Shown one piece after another: positions 11,120-21,200 of a DNA stretch of 64,000 bases. Source of the DNA: Allodiplogaster sudhausi (taxonomy: Eukaryota; Nematoda; Chromadorea; Rhabditida; Diplogasteridae). Under the pieces are notes generated by a model. It was not told the DNA's origin and searched no databases. It saw only the letters and a list, made by a program, of their open reading frames with translations. The stretch is from assembly GCA_945643635.1 (NCBI GenBank), contig CALZFC010000044.1, forward strand, positions 608,501 to 672,500. The letters are read 5' to 3'. The translations under genes and the position numbers were made by a program. The first letter of the stretch is position 1. Every line of letters starts with the position of its first letter.

Positions 11120-12345
11120 ATGCCGTCACGTGAGTGACGACAAGACGAAGGAGGCCGCCGCGGCTGCAGCAGAAACTGCGCCAGCAAAGCTGCCCGAGCT
11201 GAACAAAGAGGAGAAGGCCCAGGTTCTTATTCTTCTTATGCTTATTTTGTTCGCTTCAATTTTAACTACTTTGAAACATTCTGTTTTTTACTGTCATTTG
11301 TATCGTTTTATTCGTATAGAATATGAACAACTTTCTTTAGCTAAGCAATATGTATTCATTCTGTCTTTCTTTACGAAATTTTACTTTCTTAAAGTTCTCT
11401 GTAAATGAAAACCTTAAACATATTGGGGGATTGTTTGTAGTTTGTTTGTGATTGATCATGTGTTTTTTCTTAGAATAGCGCCACAACGGACACCAATCTA
11501 GGCCAATCTAACACCAATCTAGGCCTTTTTCTTTTTTTTTCGTTTTGTTTTCCAACGCGGATGAAGATCTTTAGATGAATGTGTAATCAATCCTAATAGT
11601 TGCATCTCGCTTTCGCTCTCCCTCTCTCTATCTCTTAAGATGGAAGTGGACTCAGCGGCAGCCGCGCAAGACGGCGCTGTTCCAACGGCCGAGATGCTCC
11701 CGTCGCCTCTCCAGCTTCACTCCCCAGCTCCACTCTCCAGCTCCACATTGCGCGTGCACTCGGGTCGGTCTGTGGTTCTTTCTTTTTCTTTTTTTTAAAA
11801 TTCACTTCATTAATTCATTCGTTATTTGAACGTGACAACACGTTAGTTAGCCATCATCAATAGACTCATCAACTCGCTAATGTTCTTTTTATCTGAATTA
11901 TTCCTTTTTCGGCGCATTTTACGTCTTTAGTGGTCATTTTACGGGATACTGAAATACTGTAAGTTGGGAATGTCCCTTTCTACTTTGCATAGGGTGGATT
12001 TTCATATGTAATTCAAATTTCTTCTTCAGTTGGTCTGACGCTTCATCCTGCCGCGACTCTCACTGCAGCGCCAAGGGGTTCGACATCTGTTTCGCCATTC
12101 CCCACCGTATTCCCTTCGGTACCGTCTTGGCCATCTGGAATGCACACTCGAATCTTGATTCTTCGTGTTGTGTTGTGGAATGGATGTGATCTGTGTGTTT
12201 GCTCTTTTTTGGTATAACTTAAGCTTGCGGTTTCGGGAGCACATTGAAAGTGAAAGAGCCAGCAGCTCAGAGTCTGTTGTAACTTGGTAGGCAGTGATGG
12301 CGTGGACACTGTTCATCTTCATACTAAACAAATAGCTCAATTTAG
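11120..12345 (+). CDS. Possible exons of an unidentified gene
   Basis: Three segments look exon-like on the plus strand. (1) About 11137-11220 encodes DDKTKEAAAAAAETAPAKLP then ELNKEEKAQ and ends at a GT. (2) About 11640-11763 begins ATG after an AG and encodes MEVDSAAAAQDGAVPTAEM then a Ser/Pro/Leu-rich stretch before GGTCGG. (3) From 12030, after TTCTTCAG, it encodes GLTLHPAATLTAAPRGSTS and further Ser/Pro-rich residues. They are Ala/Ser/Pro-biased, have no known domain, and the joins are not certain. I do not recognise the protein. They could also be chance open frames in GC-richer DNA. Confidence 0.25.
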
Positions 12346-12784
12346 TCTGTATTATAAAGATGCTGTTGAATTAAGATGCCGGTGATCTGTCCTTGTGTTG
12401 CTGTTTCTCCTTTCTCTTGAGAAGCTTAAATAGCTAGTTCGACATTCATTTTGCGCAGATTTTTCCTTTTGTGCTTTTGTTTTTCTTCCTCTTTTCTTCT
12501 TTTCCATTTAGTAAGGCTGTAGATGTACACTCTTGTTTAGACCCATCCCTTAGCTTTTCATTCACTGTTAGATAACATTCTTGTTACTAATAGCTGTTTT
12601 TGCTGTAGGTGATGGATATAAAGTGTGCTGCAGCAATGTGTAGTTGTAGTCCGCGTCGTAATGGTTCTAAATGGGAGCAACAGTAGAATGAAGATGCAGG
12701 AATGGAGCAGGAATGACTCAAAACAGCAGGAAAAAAATATACGAATGGAAAAGATAGCATCTTTCAGCTGACATTCCCCTCAGG

Positions 12785-12890
12785 ATAATGACCGGCGAAA
12801 CTAAGGGGTAATGGTTTTACCCTCATGGGTAACAACCTCAGGATTACCCCTCAAAAAGCGACACTTTACTACGGCGGTAGAAGATTCGCC
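12785..12890 (+). repeat. Second copy of the 10.64-10.96 kb repeat, inverted
   Basis: Contains TTACCCTCATGGGTAA followed by AGGATTAC and CAAAAAGCGACACTTTACTA. It is the reverse complement of the corresponding part at 10660-10740, with about 80 per cent identity by eye. Confidence 0.55.
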
Positions 12891-13176
12891 ATGCAGTTGT
12901 CGAGCAAAAGGTCAATGACCTCCACAATCATGCTATTTTTCCGAAAAAAAATCCCAACAACTGCCAAGTCAACAATCAACAAAACTAATTTTGCGTGTCG
13001 TCAGCCGGAGGGGATCTTCCTTGCCTTTTGACGCCACAATCGCGTGCGGCAGGGAGTTGAATCCATTGCCGCAGCTGTCGAATCGGAAGGTCGGCGATAG
13101 CTTTTTGGTTGTCTGCCAAGTCGACGGGTTTCGGAGGCAAGGCGAGCGACGTTCGCGTCGACTGGCGCATCCTTCG

Positions 13177-13346
13177 GCATATTTTAAGCTGAATGGGGAT
13201 ATCTGCGAGGGAATGACGACATTCTGTTCGATGGAATTAATCTGCTCTCGCGATCCTCCGGCATATGCCTGGGTAAATGGACAATCAACCTACAGAGCTA
13301 AGAACCGTTTGCTCACGTGCGTTCGAAGCATATGCATGCATATACG
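13177..13346 (+). repeat. Dispersed repeat, copy C
   Basis: Near identical to 14868-15034 in the same orientation. Shared landmarks are TTTTAAGCTGAATGGGGATA, CTCTCGCGATCCTCCGGCAT and ATATGCATGCATATA. The open frame here (12991-13380) is not conserved beyond the repeat. Confidence 0.75.
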
Positions 13347-13539
13347 CCGCTTTCTCTATTTTGCTATTCTTTTTTTTTAAATTTTTTTCTCTCAATTACA
13401 ATGTACTTTGCGTCACAGATACATACTATGTATGTATGTATGTAAGTATTACTATAATTATTTGACGTACTGTCGAGCATCTACTGTTGTTGATTTTTTT
13501 ATTCGTAATAACAAAAACAAATTTGCAACGACTCGAAAG

Positions 13540-13860
13540 GAAAGTACGAGAGAAACAGAAAGTTAAATAGAGGTTTATCGAAAAGGAGGAACCAAGTAGG
13601 CCCGGAAACAAGAACAGAAGAGAAAAAAAGAGAACTGTTGGACAGTTCCCTATTTTCTCTCTCACCCTCTTCTCTCTCTCCTTATGATGCTGATTATTTG
13701 GCGATTTCAGAGACATCAGTGATTTCCTACTCAACTCGTTCTTTCTCTCATTCACATGATTCTGCTGTTCTTTTTTCTCCTTTGTATATGCGACAATTAG
13801 AGCGCACGTGTGCAAATGGTTCTCAGCTGGCATATGCCGGATATCCCCATTCAATGTAAA
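13540..13860 (-). repeat. Dispersed repeat, copy A (inverted, internally deleted)
   Basis: Its reverse complement follows 14868-15350 in order. The GATATCCCCATTCA end and CATATGCCGG segment at 13820-13855 match the start of copy B. The ATTATTTGGCGATTTCAGAGA region (about 13695-13715) matches the reverse complement of 15170-15195. The GGAACCAAG / AACAGTTCCC region matches 15230-15290. About 100 bp present in copies B and C are missing. Confidence 0.65.
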
Positions 13861-14867
13861 GGAACGTAATCTATCTTCACTATTGTAGTCGCGTCACTCT
13901 AAAGCAAATAGTCTTGTTTCACAAAAAAAAATTGCGAATGCGCTACTTTAAAGGAATCGAAAATACGGATTTGAATAATTCTTTTTTTTTAATCCTGCCT
14001 TCACAATCAATTTCCCTTATCTTTCGTGCGAACGATCTCCTTACACGTGTTTGGGAATTCACTGCTGCTAAAGATATCACACTTACTAAAGAATAAAAAA
14101 GTGAAAAAAATTGCGAAAATCGGAGAATACAGTAATCTTTCTTTGAATAAGGTGCATTGTTCTTTTTAAGGCAAAAACCAAGACATATTTTGCTCTTGCC
14201 CGCCGTCGTCTTTGAAAACTCTGCCATTTGCCTTGTACATTGTAAAATGAGAATGCTCTTTCCGAGCTAGAGGAGAGAAAGGACAACATCATGTTTTTAT
14301 TCATTCTTAAAAAAATATATTCCTCACATTGGCTCTTTTTCTTTCATTTCACTCTTCCAAGCAAACAGACGAGCAAAAAAGAAAGGATCACGAATTATGT
14401 AGTATCCATCTCACGAAAAAGATACAAGTTTGTCACAAGGCGCAAATCTCGCCGTAATCAAAGAATGTGAGAACGACCCCTCCACTCTCCCCTCTACATC
14501 CTTGAGGATACATCTCAAAAACAGTAACACTTTCCGTCAAGTCAGAGTTTGCGAAATGTACAGCTCAAAGTGGTGACAATGTGACATGGTCATACGCTCT
14601 TGATCTCGGAAGTCGACAACTTTTATTTCAATTCGCCAAGTTGAAGCAGGGAGAGGCAGCAGCGGTTAATAGCAAATTGAGACTAAGTTTCAAATTTAGC
14701 TATCTCTTCTCCTAATTTCGATCTCATTCTCTCTTTCCTTCTCTTTCTCTGCTCTCTCTTAAAGGAGCAAACAACTTGAATTTGCGCCGTTTTGCCTGGC
14801 ACGTGCGAGCCAACAAAGCATTTGATTTAGAGATAGTAGATCAAATTCAAATAGATTACGGGTTTCG
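13861..14867. other. No gene seen; lies between inverted repeats A and B
   Basis: AT-rich sequence bounded by the inverted copies at 13540-13860 and 14868-15380. No exon, RNA gene or transposase motif was found. Whether it is the body of a larger inverted-repeat element is unresolved. Confidence 0.4.
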
Positions 14868-15380
14868 TGATATTTTAAGCTGAATGGGGATATCTGCGAG
14901 GAAATGACGACATTCTGTTCGATGGAATTAATCTGCTCTCGCGATCCTCCGGCATATGCCTGGGTAAATGGACAATCAACCTACAGAGCTAAGAACCGTT
15001 TGCTCACGTGCGTTCGAAGCATATGCATGCATATATGTAGATACATACATATGTACATATAAGGAGAAGGAACTAACAGCAGAATCATGTGAGCATGACC
15101 TGCACAATCATGTGAATGAGAGAAGGGAAACAAAGATGCCGACGTCGCGAGTTGAGAGGGAGATCACTGATATCCCTGAAATAGGCAAATAATCAGTATG
15201 ATAAAGAGAGAAAGAGAGAAGAGAGTGAGAGAGAAACTAGGGAACTGTTCTACTGTTCTCTCTTTTTTTCTCTACTGTCTCCTTGGTTCCAGTTCATGGT
15301 TCCTGATCTCCTTGGTTCATCATTCTCGGTAAACCTCTTGTTAACTTTCTCTCTCTCTCTTTCTCTCTCTCTCTCTCCCG
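14868..15380 (+). repeat. Dispersed repeat, copy B (longest copy)
   Basis: Contains the copy C block (14868-15034) and continues through blocks seen inverted in copy A (15060-15350). It ends near a CT microsatellite at 15343-15377. No protein domain is encoded. Confidence 0.65.
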
Positions 15381-16006
15381 CTAGTCGGTTTTGCCAACAG
15401 CGATAGGCGAATTGAAGCAAGATTCACCGGATTGAACGGGTACAAAAAGGAAAGAGGGAGGCGGAATGACGCCAGGGACAAGCTGAGTGAGAGTGCAAAT
15501 GATACGGTATCTGTTCTGATACGACACGTTCATATGTATGTCGATGAATATTATGCGTTTTATTTTTTTTTGTCGGATTTCTTCTTTTATCCTTTCATTA
15601 GCTTCCTAACAATATTATATTCCTTTCATTGTCTTAATAAAATTAATATCATTAATTTTTCTCATTTTCTTAATTACGTGATATCTACATACATAATTAA
15701 TTTTACTCTCCAACCTTCCTTCCACAGATCTTCCTCATAAGATTCTCATCTTCTATCTTCCAACAATTCATTTAAAAACTCTTCCGAATAGTTTTCATCC
15801 TTTCTTTTTCTGGCACATTATTTCGTTTGATCGCATAAATATGCATTTTATTCACTGTTCCGCTTCCAGGAAGTTCAGTTAATAACAATAACAACTGACT
15901 TTCTTTCAAGGAAGGAAAGGGAGTAGATCAGAGAGCGGAATTCACTCTCAAGGAACATCCGGACAACTGACGATATTGGACGGCAGAGAACGAGAAACAG
16001 AGAAGA
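15381..16006. promoter_or_regulatory. Presumed upstream region of the SWEET gene
   Basis: AT-rich sequence immediately 5' of the SWEET start codon at 16007. No TATA box or spliced-leader acceptor is convincing enough to name. The label rests only on position. Confidence 0.25.
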
Positions 16007-17643
16007 ATGTTCGAGTTGTTCACCCAAGGCATCACTGCTCTCAACTGCCTTTCCATCCTCGCCTTCTTCACCACAGTCGGACTTTTCTTCTGTGGCATGT
16101 CAGCCTGATTCTTCAAGATTTGTCTTCTTTTCTCTTATCAGTCTCTCTACTCTCTCTTTTCTCACTCTAACACTCTGCTCTTCTTTTTTCTCTCTCTACT
16201 CTCTTTTTTCTCTGTCTCTCACTCTACTCCCTCTCTCCCTCTCGCTCCCTTTCAATCTCTTTCTTTTTTTGCGAGCATGAAATATATTTGTAGACCGATA
16301 TGTCGTCAAATCTGGAAGCGAGGAGACACGAAGGAGATCAGCGGAGCGCCCTTCCTCATGGGAGTGGTCGGGTCAGTTTACGATGCAATATTGCTGAAAC
16401 AGCTAAATCACATGTCCACTTTTGCGCAGTTCTTTGTGTAGAAATACATGAATATAATGAATTTCTGGAGGAGTAAAATTACTCGGTATCCTGAAAGCTA
16501 GTTGCTTACAGAGGCAGTTGCTGGTTCGCGTACGGCTACCTGAAGAAGGACTACACGGTTCTCTACGTGACTGGCACTCAGATTCTACTCTACTCCACCT
16601 ACTCCATCTTCTATTGGTGCATGACCAAGAAGAAGGTCAGCAGAAGAAAAAGGGGCGAAATGGAAGAGAGTCAAAAGAATATTGTGACTGTGACAGAATG
16701 AATTTTTTTTTTTTCACAATTTAGTGTGTGCGAGCGAGTTGAGAGAACTAGCGAAAGTAAGAGGGAAACAGTGAGAGAGAGAGAGAGAGAGAGTCAGAGA
16801 GACGGAAGTTGTGCGCTCACTGAATACTTTTCTGTGTCGGTAATAGTAACCAGTTGACAAAAACAGAGTCGTCGCAATGTCTTGCTGGCCAGTGCTTGCC
16901 AGACTGAAACCGAACTATAATTGTGACACTCGGACGATTGTCTTCTTTAGCTGTTTATCTTGCTGAAAGTAACGGCGGTGATCGGAATCTGCTCTGCTCT
17001 CTCTGCCGGCGTCTACTTCTTCGATCACAAGGTTTTCCAGGCGAAATACACACCGAAGAACGAGAGAAAACACGAAGAAGGAGAGAGACGGACAGAGATA
17101 AAGAGAAAAAAAGGAGATAGACAGAGAGCAGTGCAACTCGGAAGGCATACCAGCGCAAGAGTGATGAGAAAAATGATGAGACTGATTCGAAAAAAAACTG
17201 TTATATTGATCTCCAGATCTTCCATCCGCTCGGCTTCGTTTGCATGACGTTGAACGCCGCCGACTTTGCTGCTCCGCTCGCTGGCATTGTCAGTCTTTTC
17301 ACTCCCTCTCTCTCTTTCTCTCTATAAATCTATGAATCTCTCTCACTCTCTCTCTCTCCTTTCTCATTCCTCAACAAATCTGTCAATCCCTCATTCGTTC
17401 TCTCTCTCATTCCTAGCTTCGTTCTTTCCAGAAAGTGGTGATTCGCCGTCGAGCCACGTCGACTCTTCCACTGCCTCTTTGCATCGCAAACTTCCTCGTC
17501 TCCAGCGAGTGGTTCGTGTACGGCCTCCTCGTCCACGACTTCTATCTCATAGTAAGACTTAGATCCTCTCTCCCCATCTGCCTCTCTCTCTGTCTCGTTC
17601 TCTCTCTGTCTCTGTTTCTCGTTCTCTCTCGCTCTCTCTCTTC

Positions 17644-17677
<34 letters not shown>

Positions 17678-18222
17678 TTATCTCTCCCTCTCTCTCTATC
17701 TCACCCTTTCTCTCCTTCTCTCTGTCTCTCTCTCTCTCTCTCCCTCTCTCTTCCTTACAGACCCCGAATGGCATCGGTTGTTTCTTCACGACGTGCCAGA
17801 TCGTGCTGTTCACCGTGCTCCCTCGCAAGCCCGGGATGCGTCCGCCAGTCGTGCGCGCCTTCCGCTGGACGCGCTCCGCGTGCTGCGGTGGCGTGGCTGA
17901 TGACGGAGTCGACGCTGAGGACGCGAAGGGTCAGAGAAGATTAGAGTAGGAGGAAGATTACAGAGAAAGAGAGAAAGAGAGAGAGAGAGAGAAAGAGGAA
18001 AGAATAGGCCCATGTTCTCTTCAGTGGTGGAAGACGGAGACGTGGATGGAGAAGCGGCCAAGCGGACTTCCTCCCTTAGCAGAGCTCATCGGTGGTCCCA
18101 GAGAGTCATCGCAAACATGGCTGGCGAGATCGAGAGCGTCTCCGCCAAAGTCGGCATTCATGACCAGTCAGTGGACAGAGAGTGAAATAGAGAAAGAGAA
18201 AGAGAAGGAGAAAGAGAGTGAG

Positions 18223-18262
<40 letters not shown>

Positions 18263-18472
18263 AAGAGATCCTCTTGCAGATTTGGCTATTCTGGCAAGCT
18301 GAACCGAGTGGAGGAGACGAACTTGTCACCAGCAGAGATGCCTCTGGACTCCCACGACGCGCGGTTGGAAATAGGGAAAGTCCAGTCGACATCCCAGCCA
18401 AGGAATCCCTTCGTCAACGTGGCCACTCCTCCAGTCGCACGAGTCGCCTTCACTCTTAATCTCTCCGAATAG
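16007..18472 (+). CDS. swt: SWEET-family sugar transporter, 9 exons, 356 aa
   Basis: Exons: 16007-16098, 16294-16371, 16512-16635, 16951-17031, 17217-17288, 17432-17551, 17761-17929, 18025-18166, 18280-18472. All phases agree, giving 356 residues and a TAG stop. SWEETs are bidirectional sugar uniporters of two MtN3 triple-helix bundles joined by a linker helix. Repeat 1 has [19 protein letters not shown] (residues 25-43), ISGAPFLMG (46-54) and [13 protein letters not shown]. Repeat 2 has [20 protein letters not shown] (128-147), [20 protein letters not shown] and PNGIGCFF (191-198), with the family prolines. A soluble tail of about 150 residues follows, long for the family. Six of eight introns start GTCAG, and nearly every intron holds a GA or CT array. 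The start is the only ATG giving the N-terminal helix. Confidence 0.93.
17581..17757 (+). repeat. (CT)n microsatellite filling SWEET intron 6
   Basis: The intron is almost entirely CT repeat up to the acceptor at 17760. The array itself supplies the polypyrimidine tract. Confidence 0.9.
18181..18270 (+). repeat. (GA)n microsatellite in SWEET intron 8
   Basis: A purine array occupies most of the 113-bp intron and ends about ten bases before the CTCTTGCAG acceptor. The pyrimidine tract is therefore unusually short. Confidence 0.9.
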
Positions 18473-18477
18473 ACAGC

Positions 18478-18536
<59 letters not shown>

Positions 18537-18746
18537 TCTCTCGTTCTAGTCTCTCATTCTGTCTTCCCACACCACTTACAAGGGAAGATTCTTTCCATAA
18601 CTTTGCCAATCGTGATCTCAGTAATTTTATTCTGTAAATCGAAATCATCAAAAAATTAGTCTTAAATTATTTTAGACTACGGCCGTCGTAATTGTAATTT
18701 CATATGAGTTTTGAAAATGAATTAAATTCACACATTATCTTCCGCG

Positions 18747-18794
<48 letters not shown>

Positions 18795-19375
18795 CTCTCC
18801 GCTCTCTCATCGCCCTCTTTCAAGCCCACATCTGCCATCAGCTAAATGTACAATTTATTCGTGTCATTGATCTCGATATTGTCGTTCAATTTGAGTTCAT
18901 TAATGACAAAAATTAGAGAAATGCTTCTGCTACCGTACCTGGATACAGCATGTATCTGCAACTTATTGTTAGACTTTATCTCGAGTGCTCTTACTGGTAG
19001 CGATCACTTTGTATGACAGAGACCCCTCACTTCATACACATTGTCGCCTCCTCTTATTTGCAAGAATGGTGTTATATATTTTGATTGACAATGTCGAATT
19101 ATGAATCATTTTGTTAGGATCAATAAAACTCTTTATATGTTGCTATTGAGAGCTCTCGTCGAAAGGGAAGCAGGTTCTTATTTAACTCGTGTCCAGCAAG
19201 TTCTGGTTTTTGTGACTTCCGGACACTTGTAATCGAAGTTCCTAGCACAACCTGACCAAATAAAGCGAAAAAAAACAAGACACTATTTATTCGCCTCGGA
19301 CCTCCTTTAAGGAAAGAGAGAGAGAGAAATTTCTTTCGCCAAGGATCAGTTAAGAAATAAGAGAACAAAGAATTC
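18473..19375 (+). other. SWEET 3' region with CT arrays and a possible poly(A) signal
   Basis: CT microsatellites lie at 18481-18545 and 18749-18802. An AATAAA at 19122-19127 could end the SWEET transcript, but it is 650 bp from the stop codon and the assignment is tentative. No further gene seen. Confidence 0.35.
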
Positions 19376-19460
19376 GACCCAAGGTCGGGTCGGGATTTTT
19401 CTTGAAGCACGTCGCGTACTCTTTTACAGACTCGACGTTAAACTCAGCGACTTTGGGAGC
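19375..19460 (-). pseudogene. PTP N-terminal-like exon fragment
   Basis: After the acceptor CTACCTTTCAG the minus strand reads APKVAEFNVESVKEYATCFK then KNPDPTLGR. The EYATCFKKNPD part recalls the start of tyrosine phosphatase domains (F..N..KNRY). It continues to a stop without the rest of a phosphatase. With the locus at 21.2-22.5 kb nearby, it is most simply a piece of a decayed copy. The resemblance is short and could be chance. Confidence 0.3.
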
Positions 19461-19506
19461 CTGAAAGGTAGAGGAGCAAGTAAGCAGAGAGAGAGAGAGA
19501 GAGAGA

Positions 19507-19895
19507 GCGCCCTGTCATACTGTAGCCACTGGATCCATTGTGTCCAGCTCGAGAACGGCGTCGTGGTGCTCGAGCGGCCTCCGCGAGGCAGCGCCTCTGC
19601 CTCGGGAACCCTTCAAAGGCCGCGACTTCCGCCACCGCAGCCGTATGCATTTTCTTCTTCATCTTCAGATTAATTTGTGGCCCTCCAAAATTCCTTTTTA
19701 AACACATGTTTTCCCGCCATGTTATTTCTCATCGTACATAGCACATACATACATATAAATCGTCTGTTCTAGACCGAAAACGTCGATCGCTGTGCAGCAG
19801 GCCAATCATCACGGCTACGAGATTCCGATGAAGCGAAGTCATGATGTAATAATTCTTTTTAATATAGTTCGTTCGCAAACAAACGAACAGATTTT
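19507..19895 (+). pseudogene. Inverted duplicate of two ADAM cytoplasmic-tail exons
   Basis: Reading plus, an exon at 19548-19642 (acceptor TGTCCAG, donor GTATGC) encodes LENGVVVLERPPRG, SASASGTLQRPRLPPPQ. A second at 19773-19845 (acceptor GTTCTAG, donor GTAATA) encodes PKTSIAVQQANHHGYEIP, MKRSHD. Both match ADAM exons 13 and 14 at 25086-24992 and 24879-24807 on the other strand, including the intron between and flanks to about 19507 and 19895. In the first exon most differences are synonymous; the second exon is identical over 73 bases. No further ADAM exons accompany it, so it is a partial copy. It is labelled a pseudogene because no complete reading unit is visible. Confidence 0.7.
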
Positions 19896-20172
19896 CTACT
19901 TGGGCCTACGATGTTTTGAAGTTTCATCTAAATTGAATAGGCCTTTTAACTAAATGATTTGGTAGTTATATATGCTTCATAATGAAAACCATCAATTTCT
20001 ATACTCGCTACTCGAACTGCGAGAAGCGTCAGAAATGAAAACGTGCTGTTATTGAATTTTCAAAATGATGGAATGAATGGAAGAATAAGAATCTTAAGCA
20101 TTTTCTGGTTTCTGTGAATTGTGTAACAAGAAAACAACATATTTCTGGGCGCTTTATCTCTCTCTCTCCTTC

Positions 20173-20985
20173 TAAACGATCATGACCGTCTGGTCATTAT
20201 TCATAGTGACCGTGTCATTCTTCGTATTCTCCGTGTCATTCTCGGAATCCGAGCTGCCCGTATCCTCCGAACTCTTGGACTTCTTTGATTTCTTCTTTTT
20301 ATTTTAGGCTTCTTCGGTTTCTTGCTCTTCTTCTTCTTGTCCTTCTTCGTCTTGCTCTCCTTCTTGTCCTTCTTCGTCTTGCTCTTGGTCTTCTTCTTTT
20401 TCTTCTCCGTCTCTTCTTCTTTCTCTTTCTCCTCTTCCTTGTCCCCTTCACTTTCTTCCCTCTCCTCCTCATTCCGCTTTTCCTTGTCGCTCGACCTTTT
20501 GCTCTTCTTCTTCTGCCGCTGGCTGGATCTGTCCGGACAGCGTTTCGGCTCGCCGGTTGCATGGTCGTCCGACCCCTCAACCAAGAAACATGAATAATAT
20601 TTATTTATACTTTATAAGGCTACCTAACAGAATATTGAAACAAGAACACTTTTGAAACATCTCCATGTACTATAACAGTTTGGATTCCGTCGCAATCAAG
20701 CACCCTCTTATTCGAGTTGAATGTTTCAAGGTCCTTCTTCAGCTGATTTGGCTTCGCAAGGTTGGTCTTGACAGGTCCACTCAGATAACGAAGTGCAATG
20801 TTATAATCGTCAAAATTAGTTCTTTTTCTTATGAGTAAAAAAAATCTAATAAGAACTGCGACAAATATCTTGAAAATATCAAAATAACATTTTAAATAAA
20901 TAGCGACTATTCCTCATTTTTCATTATGATTAAATTGACTCGCTTTGATCAACAAGGCTTCAGTTGGCGGGAGTGTTGGCTTTTT
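20173..20985 (-). pseudogene. PTP-start fragment joined to a Lys/Glu-rich tail, frameshifted
   Basis: A minus exon-like segment (about 20795-20683) encodes GPVKTNLAKPNQLKKDLETF then NSNKRVLDCDGIQTVI. This parallels the opening motif of PTP domains, F..N..KNRY.DV.C.D..RV. After a GT, a segment from about 20578 encodes GSDDHATGEPKRCPDRSS and then over 80 residues of Lys/Glu/Ser low complexity. At about 20297-20306 the frame slips by one base. In the shifted frame it ends SSEDTGSSDSENDTENTK and TMNNDQTVMIV with a stop at about 20173. Lys-rich tails follow the catalytic domain in some nematode PTPs. Here the domain body is missing, so the locus is probably decayed. Exon joins are uncertain. Confidence 0.4.
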
Positions 20986-21200
20986 TCATTAAATTCGACG
21001 AGGTAATCAAATATATTTTTTCCAGTTGTTTATGTTATTTTTCGTGCTACCAACCTCTGCTTTCGACACGAGATAGGACAGTTTCCTATATAATAAAATA
21101 GTTATAGCAATCACCCTTTTCAAGTATCGACTAGGTTCATATGAAGGAATACAGTATCCAAGATTGTATCGTATGAAGGACTACAGTAGACAAGGATGGC

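Noticed and set aside
13861..14867. Transposon body between inverted repeats A and B
   Set aside because: No transposase motif or terminal duplication seen; kept only as an observation on the repeats.
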